DNA from: Polaribacter gangjinensis
GTDB lineage: Bacteria > Bacteroidota > Bacteroidia > Flavobacteriales > Flavobacteriaceae
Assembly (NCBI RefSeq): GCF_038024125.1
Contig: NZ_CP150662.1
Span: 2,311,501 to 2,375,500 of the forward strand
Direction: 5' to 3'
Length of the DNA stretch: 64,000 nucleotides
The translations under genes and the position numbers were made by a program. Below, in pieces: positions 46,293-54,071 of the stretch. Numbering within the stretch: the first letter of the stretch is position 1; each line of letters begins with the position of its first letter. Under the pieces are notes generated by a model. That model was not told the DNA's origin and did no database searches. It saw only the letters and a program-made list of their open reading frames with translations.

Positions 46293-46893
46293 AAACTGTT
46301 TGCTAATTTTTACTAGAAATCCTGAATTGGGAAAAGTAAAAACACGTTTGGCAAAAACCATTGGTGATGAAAAAGCGTTGGAAATCTATTATTTTTTACT
46401 AGAAAAAACCAAACAAGTTACACAACAAATTCAGGCTGAAAAAAGAGTTTATTATGATTTTTTTATAGATGAAAACGATCTTTGGAATTCACAAACTTTT
46501 CAAAAATTTATACAAAAAGGAACAGATTTAGGCAGTAGAATGCAACATGCTTTTTCAGAAGCTTTTCAATCAGGATTTGAAAAAGTCATCATTATTGGAA
46601 GTGATTTGTATGATTTGACTCCAGAAATAATTTCAACAGCTTTTCAGCAATTAGACAAAAATGATGTTGTAATTGGGCCCGCAATTGATGGAGGTTATTA
46701 TTTGTTGGGAATGAAAAAACTTCATCAAACTATTTTTCAAAATAAAAATTGGGGAACTGAATCCGTAAGAAAAGATACTTTGACCGATTTAAAAGATAAA
46801 GAAGTATTTTTGTTAGAAGAATTGAATGATGTAGATGTTTTTGAAGACATTGAACATCATCCTGCATTTCAGCATTTTTTAAAAGACATATAA
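46285..46893 (+). CDS. TIGR04282-type arsenosugar biosynthesis glycosyltransferase
   Basis: 202 residues starting NKNCLLIFTRNPELGKVKTR, then a GT-A-like core (LGSRMQHAFSEAFQSGFEKV, IIIGSDLYDLTPEIIS, VIGPAIDGGYYLLGM). This small cofC/GT-like family clusters with ArsS/ArsM and is thought to act on the ribosyl-arsenical after the adenine is removed. That order of steps is inference from gene neighbourhood. Confidence 0.87.
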   Translation: MNKNCLLIFTRNPELGKVKTRLAKTIGDEKALEIYYFLLEKTKQVTQQIQAEKRVYYDFFIDENDLWNSQTFQKFIQKGTDLGSRMQHAFSEAFQSGFEKVIIIGSDLYDLTPEIISTAFQQLDKNDVVIGPAIDGGYYLLGMKKLHQTIFQNKNWGTESVRKDTLTDLKDKEVFLLEELNDVDVFEDIEHHPAFQHFLKDI

Positions 46894-46895
46894 AC

Positions 46896-47726
46896 ATGGA
46901 CAAGCAAAATCAACTACAAGAAACCATCGATTTTTTAACAAAAGCAGGAATTACACCCCGAAACTTCGGGGCTCAAGTTGGCATTGTTTTAGGTACAGGT
47001 TTGGGAAAATTAGTTCATGAAATTGATATCGAAAAAGAAATTGCCTATTCAGAAATTCCGAATTTTCCGGTAGCAACTGTCGAGTTTCATTCAGGGAAAT
47101 TGATTTATGGAACCTTATCAGGAAAAAAAGTGATAGTGATGTCAGGCAGATTTCATTTGTACGAAGGTTACAATGCTTGGGAAGTTACCTATGGAATCAG
47201 AACCATGCACGCTTTAGGAATTCAACAGTTGCTAATTTCAAATGCTGCAGGAGCTATTAATCTGAACTATAAAAAAGGAGATTTGATGTTGATTGAAGAT
47301 CATATCAATTTGCAAGGAACATCGCCTTTGGCATTTGCAGGAGCCAATACTTTTGGAAATATTTTTGCAGATATGTTAGAGCCCTATTCAAAAGAAATCA
47401 ATCAAAAAATCAAAAAAATAGCTAAAGAAAAAAACATTTTATTGCACGAAGGAATTTACGCAAGTGTTTTAGGCCCTCAATTAGAAACAAGAGCAGAATA
47501 CAGAATGTTGCAAATTTTAGAAACAGATGCAGTTGGCATGAGTACAGTTCCTGAAGTGATTGTAGCAAAACAATTGAATTTACCTTGTGCTGCAATTTCA
47601 GTATTGACAGACGAATGTGATCCAAAAAATTTACAACCTGTAAATATTGCCGAAATTATTGCCATTGCTGGCGAAGCTGAACCAAAAATGATTGAATTAT
47701 TTAAGGGAGTTATTGAGGTTTTGTAA
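46896..47726 (+). CDS. Purine-nucleoside phosphorylase
   Basis: 276 residues of the trimeric type: VGIVLGTGLGKLVHEI, VEFHSGKLIYGTL, RFHLYEGYN, ISNAAGAINLNYKKGDLMLI, ASVLGPQLETRAEYRML and VGMSTVPEVIVAKQLNL. It may cleave adenine from the ArsS product, which fits its place behind the arsenosugar glycosyltransferase; general purine salvage is the alternative. Residues near 21-26 (TPRNFGA) are encoded by a perfect palindrome that is atypical in this N-terminal region. Confidence 0.93.
   Translation: MDKQNQLQETIDFLTKAGITPRNFGAQVGIVLGTGLGKLVHEIDIEKEIAYSEIPNFPVATVEFHSGKLIYGTLSGKKVIVMSGRFHLYEGYNAWEVTYGIRTMHALGIQQLLISNAAGAINLNYKKGDLMLIEDHINLQGTSPLAFAGANTFGNIFADMLEPYSKEINQKIKKIAKEKNILLHEGIYASVLGPQLETRAEYRMLQILETDAVGMSTVPEVIVAKQLNLPCAAISVLTDECDPKNLQPVNIAEIIAIAGEAEPKMIELFKGVIEVL
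46956..46971. repeat. Perfect palindrome inside the nucleoside phosphorylase gene
   Basis: CCCCGAA (46956-46962) and TTCGGGG (46965-46971) flank a two-base loop. It is unusually G+C-rich against its surroundings and is translated as part of PRNFGA. Confidence 0.75.
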
Positions 47727-47804
47727 TTAATAAAAAAATATTTTGCTTTTAGTTGATTGCTAATAAATTAACATTTCTTAAAATTCAAAATCTTTAAAAT
47801 CACG

Positions 47805-47812
47805 TATTTTTG
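47805..47812 (+). promoter_or_regulatory. -7 box (TATTTTTG) for the sterol-desaturase-like gene
   Basis: An exact TAnnTTTG match ending 26 nt before the ATG at 47839. Confidence 0.5.
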
Positions 47813-47838
47813 CAATAACAAAATGTGTTTTCAACTTC

Positions 47839-48723
47839 ATGGAAAAATACCTAGACATTATTAAAAACTCATATTTTGGTTATTGGAATTACATCCAAAA
47901 ATCAGTGTTGATGGAACTCAATTGGGAAAACTATTTTTATGGTTTGATATTGATTTCATTGGTGGTTTGGGGTTTAGAAATTATGTTTCCATGGCGCAAA
48001 AATCAACCAATTATTCGCAAAGATTTTTGGTTAGATACTTTTTATATGTTTTTCAATTTCTTTTTATTGAATCTCATTGTATTGATTGCACTTTCCAATA
48101 CAGCTGCACTTTTTTTCAATGATATTTTAGCAATTGTCAATCTTTCAATTGCTGATTTTCAGTTGTTTGATATTAACACATTTCCATATTGGGCGCGTTT
48201 GTTGGTGTTTTTTATTGTCATCGATTTTGTACAATGGTTCACACACACCTTACTCCACAAATACGAGTTTCTTTGGAATTTCCACAAAGTGCATCACTCT
48301 GTAAAACAAATGGGTTTTGCTGCACATCTTCGTTATCATTGGATGGAACCTGTGTTGTACAATTCAATGAAATACATTCCTTTGGCAATTATGGGCGGAT
48401 TTTCAGCGCAAGATGTTGCCATCGTTCACTTTTTTAATATTGCAGTTGGGCACCTCAATCACGCCAATATCAATTTGGATTATGGCTACCTAAAATACAT
48501 TTTCAATAATCCAAAAATGCATATTTGGCACCATGCCAAAGAATTGCCTGAAGGCAGAAAAAATGGTGTAAATTTCGGAATCACATTAAGCATTTGGGAC
48601 TATATTTTCAAAACCAATTACATTCCACATTCAGGAAGAGACATTGAATTGGGTTTTGAAGGTGATGAACAATTTCCCAAAGATTTTATCAAACAAGAAT
48701 TGTATCCGCTTGTAAAAAAGTAG
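47839..48723 (+). CDS. Sterol-desaturase/fatty-acid-hydroxylase family membrane protein
   Basis: 294 residues with four or more membrane helices and the histidine-box di-iron signature: HTLLHKYEFLWNFHKVHHS and further HLNH and HIWHHAKELPEG. These enzymes hydroxylate or desaturate lipids using oxygen; the substrate here is unknown. It has its own promoter and follows the arsenosugar genes. Confidence 0.9.
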   Translation: MEKYLDIIKNSYFGYWNYIQKSVLMELNWENYFYGLILISLVVWGLEIMFPWRKNQPIIRKDFWLDTFYMFFNFFLLNLIVLIALSNTAALFFNDILAIVNLSIADFQLFDINTFPYWARLLVFFIVIDFVQWFTHTLLHKYEFLWNFHKVHHSVKQMGFAAHLRYHWMEPVLYNSMKYIPLAIMGGFSAQDVAIVHFFNIAVGHLNHANINLDYGYLKYIFNNPKMHIWHHAKELPEGRKNGVNFGITLSIWDYIFKTNYIPHSGRDIELGFEGDEQFPKDFIKQELYPLVKK

Positions 48724-48734
48724 GTTTATTTATA

Positions 48735-48882
48735 GCAATTTCCTGCTGTTCGTTTCAAGTCCGCAACAAAAACAGCATTTTTGTAAGTCATTTTTGTGGC
48801 TTCTTTCAGTCGCCCAAAAAAGCCAACAAAAATTTACTGTTTTTCTTTTACGGGCTTTCCACTTCCATCAGGGCTAAAAATC
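48735..48882 (-). repeat. Probable dispersed structured intergenic repeat (flavobacterial type)
   Basis: On the minus strand the stretch begins TAGCCCTGATGGAAGTGGAA and ends AACAGCAGGAAATTGCTATA. Sequences beginning TAGCCCTGATGGAAG and ending near CAGGAAA-GCT are, to my recollection, repeated in many flavobacterial intergenic regions. The function is unknown. No ORF in it looks real; the frame running through into fabD is spacer. Confidence 0.5.
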
Positions 48883-48936
48883 CTTACATCTCATAAATTT
48901 CCTTATTTTTGCCACTCAAATACTAACAAATTTTAC

Positions 48937-49818
48937 ATGAAAGCATACGTTTTTCCGGGTCAAGGAGCACAATTTACAGGAATGGGATTGGATTTATATG
49001 AAAAATCTCCGTTAGCAAAAGAATATTTTGAAAAAGCCAATAGCATTCTAGGATTTTCCATTACAGATATCATGTTTCAAGGAACTGCTGAGCAACTCAA
49101 AGAAACCAAAGTAACACAACCTGCTATTTTTTTACATTCGGTAATTTTAGCAAAAGTTTTGGGCGATTCTTTTCAACCAGAAATGGTTGCAGGGCATTCT
49201 TTAGGAGAACTTTCTGCTTTGGTTGCAAACGGAGTTTTATCTTTTGAAGACGGATTAACATTGGTTTCAAAACGTGCTTTGGCAATGCAAAAAGCTTGTG
49301 AAATTGCACCATCAACTATGGCTGCAGTGTTGGGTTTAGAGGATACAATTGTTGAAGAAACCTGTGCTGAAATTGACGGAGTTGTAGTGGCTGCAAATTA
49401 CAATTGTCCAGGGCAATTGGTTATTTCTGGAGAAACTTCAGCTGTTGAAAAAGCGTGTGCAGCTTTGACTGCAAAAGGTGCAAAAAGAGCATTATTATTG
49501 CCAGTTGGTGGCGCATTTCATTCGCCAATGATGGAGCCAGCAAGAGAAGAATTGGCTGCTGCAATTGAAGCAACTCAATTTAGCACACCAAGTTGTCCTG
49601 TTTATCAAAACGTAACTGCAACAGCAATTACAAATCCTGCTGAAATCAAGAAAAATTTAATGATTCAATTGACTGCGCCAGTAAAATGGACACAATCTGT
49701 GCAACAAATGATTGCTGATGGTGCCACAGAATTTATTGAAGTTGGTCCTGGAAATGTGTTGCAAGGTTTGGTAAAAAAGATTGATAGAGCTGCTGTTACA
49801 AGTAGTGCAATTTTTTAA
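48937..49818 (+). CDS. fabD: Malonyl-CoA:ACP transacylase
   Basis: Loads malonyl groups onto acyl carrier protein for fatty acid synthesis. The 293-residue protein shows the N-terminal FPGQGAQFTGMG, active-site GHSLGE (Ser88), QPAIFLHSVI, NYNCPGQLVISG and the catalytic His in GGAFHSPMM. The ATG at 48937 is chosen over a frame that extends to 48796 through the upstream repeat. A -7-like box TATTTTTG precedes it at 48904-48911. Confidence 0.95.
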   Translation: MKAYVFPGQGAQFTGMGLDLYEKSPLAKEYFEKANSILGFSITDIMFQGTAEQLKETKVTQPAIFLHSVILAKVLGDSFQPEMVAGHSLGELSALVANGVLSFEDGLTLVSKRALAMQKACEIAPSTMAAVLGLEDTIVEETCAEIDGVVVAANYNCPGQLVISGETSAVEKACAALTAKGAKRALLLPVGGAFHSPMMEPAREELAAAIEATQFSTPSCPVYQNVTATAITNPAEIKKNLMIQLTAPVKWTQSVQQMIADGATEFIEVGPGNVLQGLVKKIDRAAVTSSAIF

Positions 49819-49953
49819 AATTCAGTACTTATTTAAAGTAGATTTTTTCCCTTTTAAGGTCATATTTTCCTTTTAAGAAGATTTTTCAGCAATCAAAAAG
49901 ATGATTAGCCTTTAATTTGCTGAAAAATTAATATTAACTAAAATCAAACAACA

Positions 49954-50376
49954 ATGAAAAACTTCTTTAAAAAATTTCGACTTTTCTTACTTTTAGTAAC
50001 TGTAATTTCTTTTACAAACTGTGAAGACTCAAATGAAGTTGTCTCTTCAGAACTTACCATTCAACAAAAAGTTGCCTTATTAGAGGAAAGTCAATGGCTT
50101 TTAAAAGGATTTGAAGATCGAGTAATGCATACTTTTAAAGATAGTAAACAATTTACTTATTATGGTACCAATAATGTCTTTGAAGAGAATCCAATTCCAG
50201 GTGCTTTAAATTTTACTATTGAAGGAAATCTAATAACTATAGATTATAATTTTGGAAATATCAATTCTTATGAGCTAACTTTTTCATGTAATAATTCGAT
50301 TGTTGAGTTTTCTCAAAACGGAGCAGTAGTAAAAACGTTATACAAACGAGGGTCTAATTTCCAACAATGTTTGTAA
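49954..50376 (+). CDS. Small lipoprotein, unknown function
   Basis: 140 residues with a lipoprotein signal (LFLLLVTVISFTNCEDS). The mature part looks beta-rich (LNFTIEGNLITIDYNFGN, YELTFSCNNSIVEF), like lipocalin-type or META-type small lipoproteins, but nothing specific can be named. A clear terminator follows, supporting a real single-gene unit. Confidence 0.65.
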   Translation: MKNFFKKFRLFLLLVTVISFTNCEDSNEVVSSELTIQQKVALLEESQWLLKGFEDRVMHTFKDSKQFTYYGTNNVFEENPIPGALNFTIEGNLITIDYNFGNINSYELTFSCNNSIVEFSQNGAVVKTLYKRGSNFQQCL

Positions 50377-50393
50377 TAAAAAAATAATTTAGT

Positions 50394-50432
50394 AAAAAGG
50401 CTTTCAAATCTATTTTTTGAAAGCCTTTTTAA
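50394..50432 (+). terminator. Terminator between the lipoprotein gene and leuS
   Basis: AAAAAGGCTTTCAAA (50394-50408) pairs perfectly with TTTGAAAGCCTTTTT (50416-50430), with a seven-base loop. Confidence 0.9.
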
Positions 50433-50450
50433 TTTAAAATAGATACTCTT

Positions 50451-50479
50451 TTTGCTTACAAAGATTAAACGTAAATTTG
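50451..50479 (+). promoter_or_regulatory. leuS promoter (TTTG ... TAAATTTG)
   Basis: TTTG at 50451-50454 and TAAATTTG at 50472-50479, spacing 17 bp, match both Bacteroidota -33 and -7 elements. The leuS ATG at 50501 follows 21 nt later. Confidence 0.65.
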
Positions 50480-50500
50480 CAACTTTTAAAAGTAAAAAAG

Positions 50501-53500
50501 ATGCAATACAATCACAAACAAATAGAAAAAAAATGGCAAGAATATTGGGCGAAAAATCAAACTTTTAAAGCCAGTAATTCTTCTCATTTACCCAAATATT
50601 ATGTGTTAGACATGTTTCCTTATCCTTCTGGAGCTGGTTTACATGTGGGACATCCTTTAGGGTATATTGCATCTGACATTTATGCGCGTTTTAAACGTCA
50701 TAAAGGCTTTAATGTGTTGCATCCACAAGGTTATGATTCTTTTGGTTTGCCTGCTGAACAATATGCAATTCAAACTGGTCAACATCCTGCAAAAACTACC
50801 GAAGAAAATATCAAAACATATAGAAGGCAGTTAGATAAAATCGGATTTTCTTTTGATTGGGACAGAGAAGTGCGTACTTCAAATCCTGAGTATTACAAAT
50901 GGACACAATGGATTTTCATCGAATTATTCAATTCTTGGTACAATAAAAATACAGATAAAGCTGAAGACATTTCAACCTTAATTTCAATTTTTGAAAAAGA
51001 AGGAAATGGGAATGTAAACGCAGTTTGTGATTCAGAAATTCCTGAATTTACATCCGAAGATTGGAAACATTTTTCATCAACAAAACAACAAGAAATCTTG
51101 TTGAAATATCGTTTGACTTACTTGTCAGATACCGAAGTAAATTGGTGTCCAGCTTTAGGAACAGTTTTAGCAAATGATGAAATTGTAAATGGCGTATCAG
51201 AACGTGGAGGGCATCCTGTAATTCGCAAAAAAATGACACAATGGTCTATGCGAATTTCGGCTTATGCACAGCGTTTATTAGATGGATTAACAACTATTGA
51301 TTGGCCTCAACCTCTAAAAGATTCACAAACCAATTGGATTGGAAGAAGTCGAGGTGCCATGGTTGAATTCCCCATCCTTTCCTTCCCCAAAGGGGAAGAG
51401 AACACTTCAAAAGGGTATTTGACAGGAGGAAATAATGCGAGTCTTCTGCTTGAAAAGGCAAAAGAAATGAGAGCAAATCCAACTCAAGCTGAAGCAATAT
51501 TATGGCAACAATTAAAAGGAAAAAGCTTAGATGATAAATTCAGACAACAACATGTGATTGATGAATTTATAGTTGATTTTGTTTGTCTTTCAAAAAAACT
51601 AATTGTTGAAGTTGACGGAAAAATTCATTATTTTCAACAGGAAAAAGTTGCTGAAAGAACTCAAATTTTAGAGAATTTGGGTTATAAAGTAATTCGTTTT
51701 ACAAATGAGGAGGTTATTGGTAATCTTGACCAAGTGGTAGAAACCATCAAAGTAAACCTAAACCAAGCTCCCCTTTCCTTTGGAAAGGGGTTGGGGGATA
51801 GGATTCAAGTTTTCACAACTAGACCTGATACCATTTTTGGAGTTAGTTTTATGACCTTAGCTCCTGAGCACGAATTAGTTTCACAAATAACAACTCCCGA
51901 ACAAAAAGCGGTAGTTGAAGCTTATATTGAAAGTACTGCAAAACGTTCTGAACGCGATAGAATGGCAGATGTAAAAACCATTTCTGGGGCATTTACAGGT
52001 GCGTATGCTGAGCATCCTTTTACCAAAAAACCAATTCCAATTTGGATTGGCGATTACGTTTTAGCAGGTTATGGAACTGGAGCTGTAATGGCTGTTCCTT
52101 GTGGTGATCAACGTGATTATGATTTTGCAAAACATTTCGGAATTGAAATTCCAAATATTTTTGAAAACGTAGATATTTCAGAAGCTGCTCATGCAGATAA
52201 AGAAGGAACTGTCATAGCAAATTCCGATTTTTTATCTGGCTTGCCATATAAAAAAGCTTTGCAAAAAGCGATTGAAGCTTTAGAGGAAAATGGATTTGGC
52301 TATGGAAAAGTCAATTATCGTTTGCGAGATGCAGTTTTTAGCAGACAACGTTATTGGGGCGAACCTTTTCCTTTGTATTACAAAGATGGAATGCCACAAA
52401 TGATTGATAAAAAACACCTGCCAATTGTTTTGCCAGAAGTTGAAAAATATTTACCAACAGAAGATGGAAAACCGCCTTTAGGAAATGCTGAAGTTTGGGC
52501 TTGGGATACCAAAAACTGTTCAGTTGTTAGCAATAAGTTGATTGATAATGAAACTGTTTTTCCTTTAGAACTGAATACTATGCCAGGTTGGGCAGGCAGT
52601 TCTTGGTATTTTAATCGTTATATGGATTCTAAAAATGCCAATGAATTTGTAAGCAAAGAATCCTTAAATTATTGGAAAGAAGTTGATTTATATATTGGTG
52701 GCTCAGAACATGCAACAGGACATTTATTGTATGCACGTTTTTGGCAAAAATTCTTATTTGACAAAGGATTTGTTCCTGTGGATGAATTTGCGAAAAAACT
52801 CATCAATCAAGGAATGATTTTGGGGGAGAGTGCTTTTGCATATAGGTTGATTGTTGATTGTATTTATAATAAAGGAATTGACAAAAAGGAAGTTTTTATT
52901 TCTAATGGAACATATGCTTGGATAAAGAAAATGATTGAAGTTGAAAACTCAACTTGGATAGATGACGAGGTTAGGAAGATTACAAAAGCGGGTTTTGAAG
53001 AAATAAAAAATCAAATTTTAATTTCTTTAACTGAAGTTTTAGGTTTGGAAAACAAATTTTTACAATCAATTAATTTTGATTTTGACAATATTCAAAATAT
53101 TCATATTGATGTATCTCTCATAAATTCTTCAAATGAATTAGATGTTGAAGGTTTTAAAAAGTGGAGACCTGATTTTAGAAATGGAATTTTTCTTTCAAAT
53201 CAACATGGATTATGTGATAAAGGTCATAAGTATATTGTTGGACGCGAAGTAGAAAAAATGTCCAAATCCAAATACAATGTTGTAAATCCTGATGATATTT
53301 GTGAAGAATATGGTGCAGATGCGTTGCGTTTGTTCGAAATGTTTTTAGGTCCTTTAGAACAAACAAAACCTTGGAAAACTTCAGGAATTTCGGGAGTGTA
53401 TTCGTTTTTGAAAAAATTGTGGAAACTGTTTTATAAAGAAGATTTGTTGGTGATTTCTGATGAAAATCCAACTTCAGAAGAATTGAAAACGCTTCACAAA

Positions 53501-53935
53501 ACCATCAAAAAAGTAACAGAAGATATTGAGAATTTTTCGTTCAATACTTCAGTATCAACTTTTATGATTGCCGTAAATGAATTGACAGCTTTGCAATGCA
53601 ACAAACGTGCAATTTTAGAGCCTTTATTGATTTTGATTTCACCTTATGCACCGCATATTGCTGAAGAATTATGGCATCAATTAGGTCATCAAAATAGTAT
53701 TTCAACAGCTGAATTTCCAGTTTTTGAAGAAAAATACTTGATAGAAAGCACAAAAAATTATCCCATTTCTTTCAATGGAAAAATGCGTTTTACACTCGAA
53801 CTTTCGTTAGATTTATCCGTATCAGAAATTGAAACAGCCGTTTTGAATCACGAAAAAACAATAGCACAATTAGAAGGTAAATCACCTAAAAAAGTAATTA
53901 TTGTGCCTGGTAAAATTGTAAATATCGTAGGATAA
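50501..53935 (+). CDS. leuS: Leucyl-tRNA synthetase with an in-frame DUF559 endonuclease insertion
   Basis: Essential aminoacyl-tRNA synthetase, here 1144 residues against about 940 usual for flavobacteria. Catalytic motifs are intact: HVGH (48-51) in FPYPSGAGLHVGHPLGY, the editing motif FTTRPDTIFG, and KMSKS (919-923). Between GAMVEF (ending 290) and IQVFTTRP (from 435) lie about 144 extra codons holding a DUF559 domain. A second expanded stretch covers about residues 784-866. The start ATG at 50501 follows a clean promoter. The frame is open throughout, so the product is either a very large functional enzyme or is processed; neither can be decided from sequence. Confidence 0.93.
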   Translation: MQYNHKQIEKKWQEYWAKNQTFKASNSSHLPKYYVLDMFPYPSGAGLHVGHPLGYIASDIYARFKRHKGFNVLHPQGYDSFGLPAEQYAIQTGQHPAKTTEENIKTYRRQLDKIGFSFDWDREVRTSNPEYYKWTQWIFIELFNSWYNKNTDKAEDISTLISIFEKEGNGNVNAVCDSEIPEFTSEDWKHFSSTKQQEILLKYRLTYLSDTEVNWCPALGTVLANDEIVNGVSERGGHPVIRKKMTQWSMRISAYAQRLLDGLTTIDWPQPLKDSQTNWIGRSRGAMVEFPILSFPKGEENTSKGYLTGGNNASLLLEKAKEMRANPTQAEAILWQQLKGKSLDDKFRQQHVIDEFIVDFVCLSKKLIVEVDGKIHYFQQEKVAERTQILENLGYKVIRFTNEEVIGNLDQVVETIKVNLNQAPLSFGKGLGDRIQVFTTRPDTIFGVSFMTLAPEHELVSQITTPEQKAVVEAYIESTAKRSERDRMADVKTISGAFTGAYAEHPFTKKPIPIWIGDYVLAGYGTGAVMAVPCGDQRDYDFAKHFGIEIPNIFENVDISEAAHADKEGTVIANSDFLSGLPYKKALQKAIEALEENGFGYGKVNYRLRDAVFSRQRYWGEPFPLYYKDGMPQMIDKKHLPIVLPEVEKYLPTEDGKPPLGNAEVWAWDTKNCSVVSNKLIDNETVFPLELNTMPGWAGSSWYFNRYMDSKNANEFVSKESLNYWKEVDLYIGGSEHATGHLLYARFWQKFLFDKGFVPVDEFAKKLINQGMILGESAFAYRLIVDCIYNKGIDKKEVFISNGTYAWIKKMIEVENSTWIDDEVRKITKAGFEEIKNQILISLTEVLGLENKFLQSINFDFDNIQNIHIDVSLINSSNELDVEGFKKWRPDFRNGIFLSNQHGLCDKGHKYIVGREVEKMSKSKYNVVNPDDICEEYGADALRLFEMFLGPLEQTKPWKTSGISGVYSFLKKLWKLFYKEDLLVISDENPTSEELKTLHKTIKKVTEDIENFSFNTSVSTFMIAVNELTALQCNKRAILEPLLILISPYAPHIAEELWHQLGHQNSISTAEFPVFEEKYLIESTKNYPISFNGKMRFTLELSLDLSVSEIETAVLNHEKTIAQLEGKSPKKVIIVPGKIVNIVG
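51371..51400. repeat. Left boundary repeat of the leuS insertion
   Basis: CCCATCC...TTCCCC-AAA-GGGGAAGAG. The core 15-mer is identical to the solo repeat at 44702-44716. Compared with the reverse complement of the right end it shares the CCCC-rich outer arm and the CC-AAA-GG centre. Confidence 0.75.
51768..51798. repeat. Right boundary repeat of the leuS insertion
   Basis: CCCCTTTCC (51770-51778) pairs perfectly with GGAAAGGGG (51782-51790) around TTT, followed by TTGGGGG. It lies in inverted orientation relative to the left boundary repeat. Confidence 0.75.
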
Positions 53936-53963
53936 TTTTTCAATTGAACTAAAAATAACCTTT

Positions 53964-54003
53964 ACCTGCAAATTTCAAATGAATTGGATTTGCAGGTTTT
54001 TTA
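53964..54003 (+). terminator. leuS terminator
   Basis: ACCTGCAAAT (53964-53973) pairs with ATTTGCAGGT (53988-53997), followed by a run of T. Confidence 0.88.
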
Positions 54004-54047
54004 TTTCTTTTAGGATTTTTTTGACTGAAATTTTAAGAATAAAGACT

Positions 54048-54055
54048 TATTTTTG
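54048..54055 (+). promoter_or_regulatory. -7 box (TATTTTTG) for the enoyl-CoA hydratase operon
   Basis: An exact TAnnTTTG match ending 16 nt before the ATG at 54072. A TTTG at 54020-54023 is a loosely spaced -33 candidate. Confidence 0.5.
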
Positions 54056-54071
54056 GTAAAATTAATCTCCA

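Larger units (their letters stand above)
51371..51802 (+). mobile_element. In-frame DUF559 (Vsr-like PD-(D/E)XK) element inserted in leuS, bounded by palindromes
   Basis: 432 bp, 144 codons. The central part reads as a DUF559 domain: RANPTQAEAILWQQLKG (Glu331), KFRQQHVIDEFIVDFVCLSK (Asp359), LIVEVDGKIHYF (Glu370, Asp372), ERTQILENLGYKVIRF. All putative catalytic acids are present. The left boundary palindrome (TTCCCCAAAGGGGAA, 51383-51397) and right boundary palindrome (51770-51790) are read through as PILSFPKGEE and PLSFGKGLGD. The ends are imperfect inverted repeats of about 30 bp. It sits in a loop at the start of the CP1 editing domain. Free-standing DUF559 proteins exist as small independent genes; here no separate start or stop is used. 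Confidence 0.85.

Noticed and set aside
48796..48936. A 47-residue N-terminal extension of fabD
   Set aside because: The extension is low in conserved features and falls in the intergenic repeat; the known FabD start MKAYVFPGQGAQ lies at 48937 behind a -7 box.
51371..51802. The extra leuS segment as an intein or a group I/II intron
   Set aside because: No intein splice-block residues (Cys/Ser start, His-Asn end) are at the borders, the endonuclease is DUF559 rather than LAGLIDADG or HNH, and the DNA has no intron core. The segment simply stays open in frame.
50501..53935. leuS as a broken pseudogene
   Set aside because: The frame is uninterrupted for 1144 codons, HVGH, the editing motif and KMSKS are intact, it has a good promoter and terminator, and no second leuS is visible here.
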